A DNA stretch of 64,000 bases from Eutrophovita sp913057845 (GCA_963925895.1 CAWUVH010000006.1:12519-76518), one strand, 5' to 3'; counted from the first letter of the stretch, positions 8,062 through 16,191 are shown. Program-made: numbers and translations. The notes: generated by a model from the letters alone, not told the origin.

Positions 8062-8148
8062 ATGAAGATTAAAATAACAATCATGGAAAGACTATTGTTT
8101 GTCGCAGTTTTAGGATTGCTTTTGAAATTTGCATTGATGCAAATGTGA
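8062..8148 (+). CDS. Possible 28-residue hydrophobic peptide (weak)
   Basis: A short frame ATG 8062 to TGA 8148, with a second Met codon at 8083, encodes a short basic start and one hydrophobic helix ('LLFVAVLGLLLKFALMQM'). No good ribosome binding site precedes either ATG, and no homologue comes to mind. It fills much of the 172-base gap between gcvH and the end of soxA. It could be a small membrane protein or chance. Confidence 0.15.
   Translation: MKIKITIMERLLFVAVLGLLLKFALMQM
8127..8144. repeat. 8-bp perfect inverted repeat
   Basis: ATTTGCAT and ATGCAAAT are separated by TG, just beyond the 3' end of soxA (stop at 8166-8168). There is no following T-run on either strand, so it is not a classic terminator. 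It could be a protein-binding site. Confidence 0.35.
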
Positions 8149-8165
8149 AAGGTCAGCTTGTCAAG

Positions 8166-8993
8166 TTAGCGACGGTAGACGGATGATTGTAGGGGCAATC
8201 CGTTGCTCAGGTAGGAATGAAAGAACTCCAGGTTGTTAAGCGTCTCGCTTCCAGATTCAAATGCGACAGCGCCTACAGCCTCCATGCAGCGTTGATATCT
8301 CATCTGTAGTGTGTAGAGACGTTCTCCGCCTCGAAACACAGGAAAATGAACAGCCTGTCCAATAGTTGGAGACAGGAGTTCATCTCGAAAATAGTGCCCC
8401 CCATGCGTTAAGTGACAGGATGCGCAGGCTAAATTATATTGACCAATGCGTTTAAAGTAGAGCGACTTGCCGAGCTCATACTTAGTTAAGGCTTGTGCGT
8501 TGGGCACTTCAATTTGCATCAGCATGCCGTCTGATAAAGATCTCGCGTAAGCGCTTAGAACTCCCATCGTTTTGGGGTTCACATAGCTCATCCGTGTTTC
8601 TCCGTTTTGCTCCAGACAAAAATTGAGCGCCATTTCAAATGTGACCACTTGTTCCTGTGTTGTATCGTAGTAAGGGAATTTGCCAGCGACGTTAGTCCCT
8701 TTATTGCCAAAGCAATTCGCAAATTTTTGCCCATTCTTAAAAGGTGTTTCCCAGATTTTTTTACCTTGGTCAACCATCTCTTGGAAAGGTGGAAAATCCA
8801 TGATGCTTTCGTATTGATTAAGCGCATCTTCGCTCAACATCATAGAGCCGTATATGTATTGCGATATGGGTACGTCAGGGATGTTTCCTGCGAAAGTATC
8901 TAAAAAAAGCTGTCGATCTTCTTCCGGATTGCTCCAGGCCTGAGAGGAGGCAATGAAAATTATTAGAGCTGTAAGGTGTTGAAGAAGGCGCAT
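8166..8993 (-). CDS. soxA: Sulfur-oxidation cytochrome c subunit SoxA (single-heme type)
   Basis: 275 aa with a signal peptide (about 1-20). The C-terminal domain has the heme-binding CASCH at 190-194 followed by 'LTHGGHYFRD', and the conserved cysteine (Cys236 in 'MRYQRCMEAVGA') that in SoxA is the modified axial heme ligand at the active site. In the N-terminal domain the diheme form's CxxCH is missing; instead Cys94 and Cys126 are placed as the disulfide pair seen in single-heme SoxA. SoxAX oxidatively attaches thiosulfate to the SoxY cysteine in the periplasm. It begins 9 bp after soxZ. Confidence 0.92.
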   Translation of the reverse strand: MRLLQHLTALIIFIASSQAWSNPEEDRQLFLDTFAGNIPDVPISQYIYGSMMLSEDALNQYESIMDFPPFQEMVDQGKKIWETPFKNGQKFANCFGNKGTNVAGKFPYYDTTQEQVVTFEMALNFCLEQNGETRMSYVNPKTMGVLSAYARSLSDGMLMQIEVPNAQALTKYELGKSLYFKRIGQYNLACASCHLTHGGHYFRDELLSPTIGQAVHFPVFRGGERLYTLQMRYQRCMEAVGAVAFESGSETLNNLEFFHSYLSNGLPLQSSVYRR

Positions 8994-9002
8994 GGAGATA
9001 AC

Positions 9003-9317
9003 TCAGGAAATTGTCGCTGTTCCGGACCCTGATTCCCCCATGTTGTCATCCCATGCGATGCTCAACTCATCACCACTGACTGCATTAGGCACCCGGAAAT
9101 TCAAATAAGGGTTTTTGGACACGGATCGACTCCAGTGAACTTGCATGATCGATTTTCCATTATGGCTAATTTTAACGGTATGAATGAAGTGTTTTGGAAT
9201 CATTTCTGCCGTATGCTTATTTTTTCGATAGCCCGTTTCCATTGGATGAAAAATCATTATTTTGACATCCGCTATGTTGTCTTTGAGTCTCACTCTGAAG
9301 CGTACTGTTTTATCCAT
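9003..9317 (-). CDS. soxZ: Thiosulfate-oxidation carrier subunit SoxZ
   Basis: 104 aa from the ATG at 9317; an upstream in-frame start at 9356 would overlap soxY and add residues not found in SoxZ. The immunoglobulin-like SoxZ fold is recognisable in 'VRFRVRLKDNIADVKIMIFHPMETG', 'IPKHFIHTVKISHNGKSI' and 'NPYLNFRV'. There is no signal peptide, as expected, because SoxZ is exported bound to SoxY. It partners SoxY to present the swinging-arm cysteine to the Sox enzymes. Confidence 0.92.
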   Translation of the reverse strand: MDKTVRFRVRLKDNIADVKIMIFHPMETGYRKNKHTAEMIPKHFIHTVKISHNGKSIMQVHWSRSVSKNPYLNFRVPNAVSGDELSIAWDDNMGESGSGTATIS

Positions 9318-9336
9318 TCTTAAGTCTTTCTCTGAT

Positions 9337-9804
9337 TTATTCTTCTCCGCAACCACCGATGGTTACTTTAACTTGTCGAGCAGTTCGGTAGAAGATTCCG
9401 TCTGCCAATACGATGACATGTACAAATGCTGTCTCGCCCATTTTGATTCTAGAGGCGACGAAGGGTTCTACGTCAGACGTGAATATATAATCCGAAACTA
9501 AGGGTTGAGGATTCTTTTCCGCAAACACAAAAATTCTCTCAGTTTTTGGAATTTTACTGAGAATTTTTATCGGAACGATAGCGCCATTTTCAGCAATTTC
9601 CGGTAGTGATAGTTCGATATTTTTGCTCGCATCACGCAGCTCGCCGGGGTTTCTGATGCCAATGCTCCGAATCGAATCGGCGATATCGACTTCGTTATAG
9701 GCTGTTTCATCCCAACGAGCGTACCCCTTGACGGGTATCAATAGGGTGCTTATCAGTGCGAGCGCCGAGTTAAGAAATGCTCTTCGTTTTTTTGAAAGAT
9801 TCAT
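9337..9804 (-). CDS. soxY: Thiosulfate-oxidation carrier protein SoxY
   Basis: 155 aa. The N-terminus 'MNLSKKRRAFLNSALAL' is Tat-like (twin Arg at 7-8), in line with folded export of SoxYZ. The body matches the SoxY domain and ends with the substrate-carrying cysteine at residue 152. The C-terminus reads GGCGEE rather than the usual GGCGG, adding two acidic residues to the normally minimal swinging arm. It covalently carries sulfur intermediates between SoxAX, SoxB and SoxCD. It sits 5 bp after soxX in the same direction. Confidence 0.9.
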   Translation of the reverse strand: MNLSKKRRAFLNSALALISTLLIPVKGYARWDETAYNEVDIADSIRSIGIRNPGELRDASKNIELSLPEIAENGAIVPIKILSKIPKTERIFVFAEKNPQPLVSDYIFTSDVEPFVASRIKMGETAFVHVIVLADGIFYRTARQVKVTIGGCGEE

Positions 9805-9809
9805 AAGTG

Positions 9810-10181
9810 CTATAGGGTGTAAAGGTAATCGATGATTGTGTGAATTTGTATCTCAGTTAGAATCTTGTGCGCGCCAAAAGGTGGCATGATCGTATCCGGG
9901 TAAGTATCCCGGGCGTCCCAAATTTGCTTGAATAGAGCGTCTCTAGAGGGGAACCGACGTTTCATGTCCATCAGAGGCGGCCCGATATTAGCTAGGGTTA
10001 CTGCGAGTTTATCGTTGGGTGCGCTGTGACAGGCAAGGCAATTTCCGTAATCATAATTGTGAGCAAGTTCTCGACCGTCGCGAACAGACTCAGGCTCTGC
10101 TTTAGAGTGAATGGGCGCTAATAGGCTCGCGAAGCAAAAAAAGAGACCGATCAGTTTATGTTTTAGTACAGCTCGTGCCAT
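9810..10181 (-). CDS. soxX: Sulfur-oxidation cytochrome c subunit SoxX
   Basis: 123 aa. A signal peptide (about 1-28) precedes a single-heme cytochrome c with CLACH at 48-52, the SoxX 'NIGPPLMDMKRRF' segment, the Met ligand in 'TIMPPFGAHKILT' (Met99) and a C-terminal 'IDYLYTL'. With SoxA it forms the SoxAX complex. It is the first gene of soxXYZA and starts 42 bp after the moaC stop, so transcription may come from moaC or from a local promoter. Confidence 0.92.
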   Translation of the reverse strand: MARAVLKHKLIGLFFCFASLLAPIHSKAEPESVRDGRELAHNYDYGNCLACHSAPNDKLAVTLANIGPPLMDMKRRFPSRDALFKQIWDARDTYPDTIMPPFGAHKILTEIQIHTIIDYLYTL

Positions 10182-10223
10182 TGGTTTTGAGAGCGAAATT
10201 AGTAGATAAAAGTTCCTGTTTGA

Positions 10224-10703
10224 TCACTCATTGGCAGTCCACGTGCCAGATTTCCCGCCACTTTTTTCCCTTAGGCCAATATTTTTGATAATCATTCCTC
10301 GATCAACCGCCTTACACATGTCGTAGATCGTGAGTAGACCAACTGATAAAGCTGTTAGCGCTTCCATTTCAACGCCAGTCTTCCCCCAGGTCTCTACCCT
10401 AGTGGTACAAAGAACTGAGTGAGCACTTTTTTGGATGTTGAAATCTACGGTAACTCGAGTTATGGAAAGAGGGTGACACAAAGGAATTAACTCAGACGTC
10501 CGTTTAGAGGCCTGAATCGCAGCGATTCTGGCAATGCCAAGCACGTCGCCTTTTTTAGTTTCTCCCGCTTGAATCAGTCTCAGCGTATCGGGAAGCATGC
10601 TGATGATGCCGCTGGCAATAGCCACTCGCTTGGTTTCGTCTTTGTCTCCCACGTCAACCATATGCGCTTGTCCAGTCACATCAAAATGGGTTAAGTCACT
10701 CAA
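10224..10703 (-). CDS. moaC: Cyclic pyranopterin monophosphate synthase MoaC
   Basis: 159 aa from TTG 10703, which gives the family-typical opening 'MSDLTHFDVTGQAHMVDV' and has AAAGGA ten bases upstream. An ATG at 10763 would add 20 unconserved residues and has no visible ribosome binding site. Core motifs are 'GDVLGIARIAAIQASKRTSELIPLCHPL' (within which the SELIPLCHP signature lies) and 'VETWGKTGVEMEALTA'. It acts in molybdenum cofactor synthesis. Moco is used by SoxCD-type sulfite dehydrogenases, but the link to the adjacent sox genes is only positional. Confidence 0.93.
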   Translation of the reverse strand: MSDLTHFDVTGQAHMVDVGDKDETKRVAIASGIISMLPDTLRLIQAGETKKGDVLGIARIAAIQASKRTSELIPLCHPLSITRVTVDFNIQKSAHSVLCTTRVETWGKTGVEMEALTALSVGLLTIYDMCKAVDRGMIIKNIGLREKSGGKSGTWTANE

Positions 10704-10746
10704 GGTAGTATCGTCCTTTAGAAATTCACTTTGGTTGAACTTATTA

Positions 10747-12237
10747 ATGATAAAAGTTATCAAAAATATATCTAACGTTTATGATAGCACTGTGACTCGA
10801 ATACTTTTATTAATCCTTTTCTGTGCAATGGGGACAGGAAAAAATGCCCTATCCCAAGATCTTCCTGATTTGGGGGACCCATTTCGTGATGATTTTTCCC
10901 TTTTCCAAGAACGCGTTATCGGGGATTCAATCATGGGTAATATACGATCAAGCACTGCGTACGTATCGGACCCAGAGATTGCCGATTACCTCAATCACTT
11001 GGGGTATCAATTGGTAGCCAACAGCGATTCCCCCGCTACTGAATTTTATTTTTTTGCGCTTATTAATCAGACACTGAATGCTTTTGCCTTACCCGGCGGG
11101 TATGTTGGTGTCCATTCTGGTTTGATTCTAGAGTCGGATAATGAGTCTATGTTAGCTGGTGTCTTGGGGCACGAAGTCGCTCACGTGACCCAAAGACACA
11201 TCGCACGAATTATAGCTGGACAAGGTAGAGCTCGAATCGGTTCATTGGCAGCGATGGCGGCAGCCATACTGGCGGCCCGATCAGGCGGAGATGTCGCGCA
11301 GGCTGCTGTGATGACTTCTGTGGCATTGCCGATGCAGAGTCGATTGAATTTTACGCGCGAGCATGAGCGGGAGGCCGATCGTATTGGGCTGCGAATACTG
11401 AAACAATCGGAGTTTGACCCTCATCAGGTCCCATTGTTTTTTAAGCATTTACAACGACAATCAAGACTTTATGAATCAGGGGTTCCTGAGTATCTGCGAA
11501 CTCATCCGATCAATTCGGAGAGAATTGCAGATATAGAGGCTAGGTTAGCTAAGGTGTCGCCCACTCAAGTTGAAGACAGTATCGCGCTGCTGTTTGTCAA
11601 AGCTCGTTTAAGGGTCTACCAAGATGGACCTTTAAGTGCTGTTGAAATATTTAAAGAGCAACTCAATTCGCAAGACAAAAAAGTTAGAGTCGCGGGAATG
11701 TATGGGTTAATTTATTCTTTCATATTTGAAAACGAGTTAAATACGCTCACGCTTGATGAGGCGAGGGCAACGGTCGATGCTGCGTTGAGCGTCGAGCCCG
11801 GGCACCCAATGCTCTTATCGTTAGAGGCTGATTTCGAGCGATTACTCGGCGATCCCGAGCGTGCTGGCGTGTTGTATGCTGAGGCTTTAGAGCGTTATCC
11901 CTCAAGAAAGTCACTTGTGTATGGATACGCAGAGTTTCTTATGTCTTCTGAGAGATTCAAAGATTTAGAAAAATTGATGTCTGATCTTGTTTGGAGTGCT
12001 GAGGTGCGTGACCCGAAGTATTATGAATATCGCGCAAAAGCCCACGCTGGTTTGAAACAACAAATGGCCATGCATCTAGATTACTCAGAGGTTCTTGCGA
12101 TGACGGGAAATTTAGTTGGCGCTATTAATGAGCTCCTTTCGGCGCAAAAGGCAACCGACGGGGATTTTTTTCTGCGTACTTCGGTTGATTCGCGGCTTCG
12201 TGAGTTAGAGGAAATTCAAAGAACGTTGGCGAAGTGA
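10747..12237 (+). CDS. bepA: M48-family periplasmic metalloprotease with TPRs (BepA-like)
   Basis: About 496 aa from ATG 10747; GTG 10792 is also possible and would give a tighter signal peptide 'MTRILLLILFCAMG'. The zinc site is HEVAH at 142-146 with the third ligand Glu in 'REHEREADRIG' (near 209), and 'NAFALPGGYVGVHSGL' is the M48/BepA segment. The C-terminal half is helical TPR-like. BepA assists or degrades outer-membrane proteins stalled at the BAM complex. The gene is divergent from moaC, with under 50 bp between the proposed starts. Confidence 0.88.
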   Translation: MIKVIKNISNVYDSTVTRILLLILFCAMGTGKNALSQDLPDLGDPFRDDFSLFQERVIGDSIMGNIRSSTAYVSDPEIADYLNHLGYQLVANSDSPATEFYFFALINQTLNAFALPGGYVGVHSGLILESDNESMLAGVLGHEVAHVTQRHIARIIAGQGRARIGSLAAMAAAILAARSGGDVAQAAVMTSVALPMQSRLNFTREHEREADRIGLRILKQSEFDPHQVPLFFKHLQRQSRLYESGVPEYLRTHPINSERIADIEARLAKVSPTQVEDSIALLFVKARLRVYQDGPLSAVEIFKEQLNSQDKKVRVAGMYGLIYSFIFENELNTLTLDEARATVDAALSVEPGHPMLLSLEADFERLLGDPERAGVLYAEALERYPSRKSLVYGYAEFLMSSERFKDLEKLMSDLVWSAEVRDPKYYEYRAKAHAGLKQQMAMHLDYSEVLAMTGNLVGAINELLSAQKATDGDFFLRTSVDSRLRELEEIQRTLAK

Positions 12238-12294
12238 TGTAGGGCACCATAAGCACGGGCGATGCAAAATTCTAAGGTGAATTAAGGGTATTTG

Positions 12295-12921
12295 ATGTTT
12301 TTATTTGTAGATCGAATGATTGAAGAGCTTGATCAGAGTCTCAGGGTATTGACGGGGTCGGTGTCGGCGCATCGTGATTTGAGGTTTCCTGAGTCTGGTT
12401 TGGAGCTTAACGATCAGCAAAAAAAACTGTCTGCTAAATTTATGCGAGTGAATCATGCTGGTGAGGTGTGTGCCCAAGCGCTTTACCTGGGGCAAGCTGC
12501 GGTTGAGAGAAAGCCAGATATTAAGGTTGCGCTGACTCAATCAGCTCGAGAGGAATTGGATCATCTTGTCTGGACGCAGCAACGAATAGAAGAATTAGGT
12601 GGTAGAACGAGTGTGCTTAATCCGTTGTTTTATGTTGGGTCATTCGCCATTGGTGCGCTAGCAGGACTGTTTGGCACGCAAAACAGTCTTGGTTTTTTGC
12701 AAGAAACAGAACGTCAAGTTGAGTCACATCTATCTGACCACTTGGATCTGTTGCCTGTCGAGGATACGCGTAGTCGCGCAATTATTTCGCAAATGAAGGA
12801 AGAGGAGCGGTGCCATGCGGACCGTGCTCAGCACCTTGGCGCGAATGCGTTACCTAAGCCTGTGAGCGTGTTGATGGGGTTGATGTCTAAAATCATGACA
12901 AGAGTAACGTTTATCGTTTAA
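12295..12921 (+). CDS. coq7: Coq7-type 5-demethoxyubiquinone hydroxylase
   Basis: 208 aa from ATG 12295. The ferritin-like diiron helices are visible: 'MRVNHAGEVCAQALYLGQA', 'SAREELDHLVW' with E-x2-H, 'ERQVESHLSDH' and 'EEERCHADRA', providing the Glu/His ligands. It hydroxylates the quinone ring in ubiquinone synthesis and is the oxygen-dependent alternative to UbiF in several proteobacterial lineages. It agrees with an aerobic respiratory lifestyle and the bc1 complex encoded nearby. Confidence 0.93.
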   Translation: MFLFVDRMIEELDQSLRVLTGSVSAHRDLRFPESGLELNDQQKKLSAKFMRVNHAGEVCAQALYLGQAAVERKPDIKVALTQSAREELDHLVWTQQRIEELGGRTSVLNPLFYVGSFAIGALAGLFGTQNSLGFLQETERQVESHLSDHLDLLPVEDTRSRAIISQMKEEERCHADRAQHLGANALPKPVSVLMGLMSKIMTRVTFIV

Positions 12922-12934
12922 TTCAGTCCTGATT

Positions 12935-13357
12935 CTAGGTGGAGGGAGTGCAAACTTCATAATCATGAGTAATTTGAGCTGATTTTCCGAGCATGATCGA
13001 TGCTGAGCAGTACTTTTCCGCAGACAGATTGATCGCGCGTTCGACAATTTTTTTGCTGATATTTTGTCCGAAAATTTTGAAGTGCAGGTGAATCGAGGTG
13101 AAGATCTTTGGATCAGTTTCCGCTCGTATTGCCTCAACTTCTAAGGCGAGATCGGTAACGTCTTGCCGTGATTTGCGCAAGATAGACACTACGTCGTAAG
13201 CGCTGCATCCGCCGAGGCCCATTAAAAGCATTTCCATGGGGCGTGCCCCATGATTTTGGCCGCCAGATTCTGCTGCGCCATCCATTATTATGGTGTGGCC
13301 GCTGCCGCTTTTTGCTTCGAAGGCCACGCCGCTCAACAACTTAATTGCTGTTTTCAT
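12935..13357 (-). CDS. OsmC family protein
   Basis: 140 aa. The OsmC/Ohr fold is recognisable in 'ARPMEMLLMGLGGCSAYDVV' with a first conserved Cys, and in 'INLSAEKYCSASIMLGKSA' with the second Cys. In the family these two residues form a peroxidatic pair. It is more like the YhfA subgroup than Ohr. It is convergent with coq7 (13 bp apart), a pairing common in Betaproteobacteria. The substrate is unknown. Confidence 0.85.
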   Translation of the reverse strand: MKTAIKLLSGVAFEAKSGSGHTIIMDGAAESGGQNHGARPMEMLLMGLGGCSAYDVVSILRKSRQDVTDLALEVEAIRAETDPKIFTSIHLHFKIFGQNISKKIVERAINLSAEKYCSASIMLGKSAQITHDYEVCTPST

Positions 13358-13400
13358 TAATAACCCATCATTAGAAAGAACTTTTAGATGTGTAAGTCTA

Positions 13401-13420
13401 CTAAACTTTATTCAGTTTAG
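13401..13420. repeat. 7-bp perfect inverted repeat in the OsmC/petA intergenic region
   Basis: CTAAACT and AGTTTAG are separated by TTATTC. It lies in the 214-base gap between the divergent OsmC and petA genes, nearer to OsmC, so it could be an operator for the OsmC gene. The rest of the gap is AT-rich. Confidence 0.35.
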
Positions 13421-13463
13421 AATTGCGGCATACGCATATCAATAAATTATCAATAAAATCATA

Positions 13464-13491
13464 TTGTTACGGTATCATCACTAGATTTAAT
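13464..13491 (+). promoter_or_regulatory. Weak candidate promoter for petABC
   Basis: TTGTTA at 13464-13469 and TTTAAT at 13486-13491 are separated by 16 bases. A better -10-like TATAAT at 13506-13511 lacks a good -35. Either would serve petABC. Confidence 0.3.
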
Positions 13492-13558
13492 TTTGCAGTA
13501 ATGTGTATAATTGCGAGTTATTAATATTGGTAATTGTTTCCTGACTTGTTTGGTTTCG

Positions 13559-13564
13559 AGGAGG
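13559..13564 (+). promoter_or_regulatory. Strong ribosome binding site that fixes the petA start
   Basis: AGGAGG lies 7 bases before TTG 13572 but only 1 base before the alternative TTG 13566. This selects 13572 as the petA initiation codon. Confidence 0.7.
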
Positions 13565-13571
13565 TTTGAGG

Positions 13572-14168
13572 TTGAGTTCTAAAAATTCAGTGAATGAGCA
13601 GCGTCGCATGCTTGTTGTGGCGACCGGCGCGGTTGGTGCGGTTGGTGCCTTGGCTGCGATATCGCCGCTTTTTGTCAGCATGGCTCCAAGTGAGCGGGCC
13701 AAGGCTGCGGGTGCTCCTGTTGAGGTTGATTTGTCTAAGTTGGAGCCGGGGATGCTCATTACCGAAGCGTGGCGTGGAAAACCAGTTTGGATTTTGCATC
13801 GCACGGATGAGATGCTAAGCAAGCTAGGGGAAACTGCTGAACTCGTATCAGATCCGGACTCCAAGTTGCCGATGCAGCCGGACTATGCAAAAAATGTCGA
13901 ACGCTCAATCAAACCTCAGTATCTGGTCTTGGTGGGCATTTGTACACACCTAGGTTGCTCGCCAACTCAAAAGCTTGAGGCGGGAGAGGCTTCGGGCCTT
14001 GGCGCTGACTGGAGCGGCGGATTCTTCTGCCCCTGTCACGGCTCTAAATTCGACCTTGCCGGGCGCGTTTATAAGGGCGTGCCAGCGCCTGCGAATCTGG
14101 AGGTTCCTCCGCACCAATTTTTGTCTGATTCCCGATTGTTAATCGGGGACGATGCAGCTAGGAGTTAA
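13572..14168 (+). CDS. petA: Cytochrome bc1 complex Rieske iron-sulfur subunit
   Basis: 198 aa starting at TTG 13572. The N-terminus carries 'NEQRRMLVVATGAVGAVGALAA', a Tat-dependent twin-Arg signal anchor that stays as the membrane helix. The [2Fe-2S] site is given by 'CTHLGCSP' and 'FCPCHGSKFDLAGRV', which contain both Cys-His ligand pairs and the disulfide cysteines. It transfers electrons from ubiquinol to cytochrome c1 at the periplasmic face. It is the first gene of petABC. Confidence 0.96.
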   Translation: MSSKNSVNEQRRMLVVATGAVGAVGALAAISPLFVSMAPSERAKAAGAPVEVDLSKLEPGMLITEAWRGKPVWILHRTDEMLSKLGETAELVSDPDSKLPMQPDYAKNVERSIKPQYLVLVGICTHLGCSPTQKLEAGEASGLGADWSGGFFCPCHGSKFDLAGRVYKGVPAPANLEVPPHQFLSDSRLLIGDDAARS

Positions 14169-14172
14169 TGTG

Positions 14173-15426
14173 ATGCTTAGACCAGTGATGACATGGATTG
14201 ATGAACGCTTCCCCATGAGCAAGTTGGTGCGGGAACATCTTACCGAATACTATGCACCAAAGAATTTTAATTTTTGGTACCTTTTCGGCGGTTTAGCCAT
14301 AGTTGTGTTGGCGATACAAATACTCTCCGGCATCTTTCTTACGATGCATTACAAACCGGATGCCGATAAAGCATTTGCATCGGTGGAGTACATCATGAGG
14401 GACGTACCTTTGGGGTGGCTAATTCGCTACATACACTCAACTGGAGCGTCCATGTTCTTTGTGGTCATCTACCTGCACATGTTTAGAGCGCTCTTGTACG
14501 GCTCATACCGAAAGCCTCGAGAATTGTTGTGGATTTTTGGGATGGTAATTTACCTTTGCCTGATGGCAGAAGCGTTCTTTGGTTATCTTTTGCCTTGGGG
14601 GCAAATGTCTTACTGGGGGGCTCAGGTGATCGTCAACTTATTCGGAGCCGTTCCTTTTATTGGGCCTGATCTGGCAATTTGGATCCGGGGCGACTACGTT
14701 GTTGGCGATGCGACACTTAACCGTTTCTTTGCGCTACACGTGATCGCGGTACCCCTCGCTTTGCTGGGACTAGTGGTGGCGCACATTATCTCTCTGCATG
14801 AGGTGGGCTCCAATAATCCTGATGGTATTGAGATAAAAAAACATAAAGATCCCAAAACAGGTAAGCCTCTGGACGGGATTCCCTTTCATCCCTATTACAC
14901 GGTGAAAGATATCTTTGGTCTTGTGATTTTCTTGATCATATTTGCATCGATTGTTTTCTTTGCTCCAGAAATGGGTGGGTACTTCTTAGAGCACAACAAC
15001 TTTATTCCAGCTGATCCAATGGTAACGCCACCGCACATTGCGCCCGTTTGGTATTTCACACCTTTTTACTCGATTCTGAGAGCGGTTCCACCGATGTTTG
15101 GTTCTCAATTCCCTGGCGTTTTAGCAATGGGGGGTGCCGTCTTCATTTTGTTCTTGTTACCTTGGTTGGATAAGAGTCCGGTGCGCTCGATCAGGTATAA
15201 AGGACCATTATTTAAGACATCGTTGACGATTTTTGTAACGTCATTCTTGTTGCTCGGATATTTAGGGCTGAAGCCTTCTAACATTTGGGGGCAAGTCGGA
15301 AGTGCTGATGTGGCTACGTTAGCCGCGCAACTTTGTACGGTGCTCTATTTCCTATTTTTCCTATCTTTACCTATCATTTCTCGACTTGATCGAACAAAGG
15401 CGGAGCCGGATCGGGTGACCTCATGA
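14173..15426 (+). CDS. petB: Cytochrome b subunit of the bc1 complex
   Basis: 417 aa from ATG 14173, which has GGAG 8 bases upstream; an ATG at 14152 inside petA has no such site. It is a multi-helix membrane protein with the heme b histidine pairs in helices B and D ('IRYIHSTGASMFFVVIYLHMFR' region, and 'FFALHVIAVPLALLGLVVAHI'), the Qo motif PEWY-equivalent 'APVWYFTPFYSILRAVP', and a long C-terminal part. 'YLLPWGQMSYWGAQVI' is the cd-helix region. The PVWY form replaces the mitochondrial PEWY, as in many proteobacteria. Its stop overlaps the petC start. Confidence 0.96.
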   Translation: MLRPVMTWIDERFPMSKLVREHLTEYYAPKNFNFWYLFGGLAIVVLAIQILSGIFLTMHYKPDADKAFASVEYIMRDVPLGWLIRYIHSTGASMFFVVIYLHMFRALLYGSYRKPRELLWIFGMVIYLCLMAEAFFGYLLPWGQMSYWGAQVIVNLFGAVPFIGPDLAIWIRGDYVVGDATLNRFFALHVIAVPLALLGLVVAHIISLHEVGSNNPDGIEIKKHKDPKTGKPLDGIPFHPYYTVKDIFGLVIFLIIFASIVFFAPEMGGYFLEHNNFIPADPMVTPPHIAPVWYFTPFYSILRAVPPMFGSQFPGVLAMGGAVFILFLLPWLDKSPVRSIRYKGPLFKTSLTIFVTSFLLLGYLGLKPSNIWGQVGSADVATLAAQLCTVLYFLFFLSLPIISRLDRTKAEPDRVTS

Positions 15427-16142
15427 AGAGTACATTAATTTTTTTGAGTTTCTTGTCGTTCGTTGGGTTGGCAAGTGCAGCGGGTGGTGGCTATAGTCTG
15501 GATAGAGCCAACATTGACGCATCTGATGCGGAATCGTTACAAAGAGGAGCAAAAATATTTATTGATCGGTGCGTGAGTTGTCACTCGGCCGCTTTTATGC
15601 GTTTTAACCGACTTACAGACATAGGTCTCTCGGAGAGACAGATCCAGCAGTATTTTATTACTGACGATACAGTTAAAGTTGGGGATACCATAAAGAGCGC
15701 TATTCTTGCGTCAGATGCAAAGACCATGTTTGGTGTGGTGCCACCTGATTTGTCTGTCGTTTCTCGTTCAAGAGGAGCAGATTGGCTTTATACGTATTTG
15801 CGAACTTTTTATAAAGACGAAGCAGCAACTACGGGTTGGAATAACTTAGTCTTCCCTAATGTTGCCATGCCAAATGTCTTCTCGCAGGAGCAAGGTGTTT
15901 TGCGTGCGGTTCATTCTACGAGTGGACAGAGCGGCTTGACCTTAGAGGTTGAGACGGAGGGCTCATTAACTGCCGATGCGTTCGACGACTTAATGCTGGA
16001 CCTAACCAATTTTTTAGTATTTATGGGAGAGCCCGCGGCGGAAAAACGTAAGCAAATTGGCAGTTTTGTGATTATCTTCTTGATTCTTTTTGCTTTTATG
16101 GCGTGGGCCGTTAAAAGGGAATTTTGGAAGGACATACATTAA
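15423..16142 (+). CDS. petC: Cytochrome c1 subunit of the bc1 complex
   Basis: 239 aa. A cleavable signal peptide (about 1-19) is followed by heme-binding CVSCH (near 50-54) in 'IFIDRCVSCHSAAFMRFNRL', the Met-ligand region 'NVAMPNVF', and a C-terminal membrane anchor 'IGSFVIIFLILFAFMAWAV' with a positively charged end. The start overlaps petB by 4 bp (ATGA), so the genes are translationally coupled. It passes electrons from the Rieske protein to soluble or membrane cytochrome c. Confidence 0.95.
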   Translation: MKSTLIFLSFLSFVGLASAAGGGYSLDRANIDASDAESLQRGAKIFIDRCVSCHSAAFMRFNRLTDIGLSERQIQQYFITDDTVKVGDTIKSAILASDAKTMFGVVPPDLSVVSRSRGADWLYTYLRTFYKDEAATTGWNNLVFPNVAMPNVFSQEQGVLRAVHSTSGQSGLTLEVETEGSLTADAFDDLMLDLTNFLVFMGEPAAEKRKQIGSFVIIFLILFAFMAWAVKREFWKDIH

Positions 16143-16191
16143 TGAACAGCGTCAAGGTAAAGGCGTTGATTAAAAAAAGGGGACAATAAAC

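Noticed and set aside
13487..13864. Minus-strand frame of 125 codons over the petA 5' region
   Set aside because: It lies opposite the petA coding sequence and its promoter; Ser/Pro/Thr-rich with no domain; shadow of petA.
16142..16189. 15-codon frame between petC and sspA, rich in Lys
   Set aside because: It looks slightly like the start of a small ribosomal protein, but it is too short, has no conserved residues, and overlaps the petC stop.
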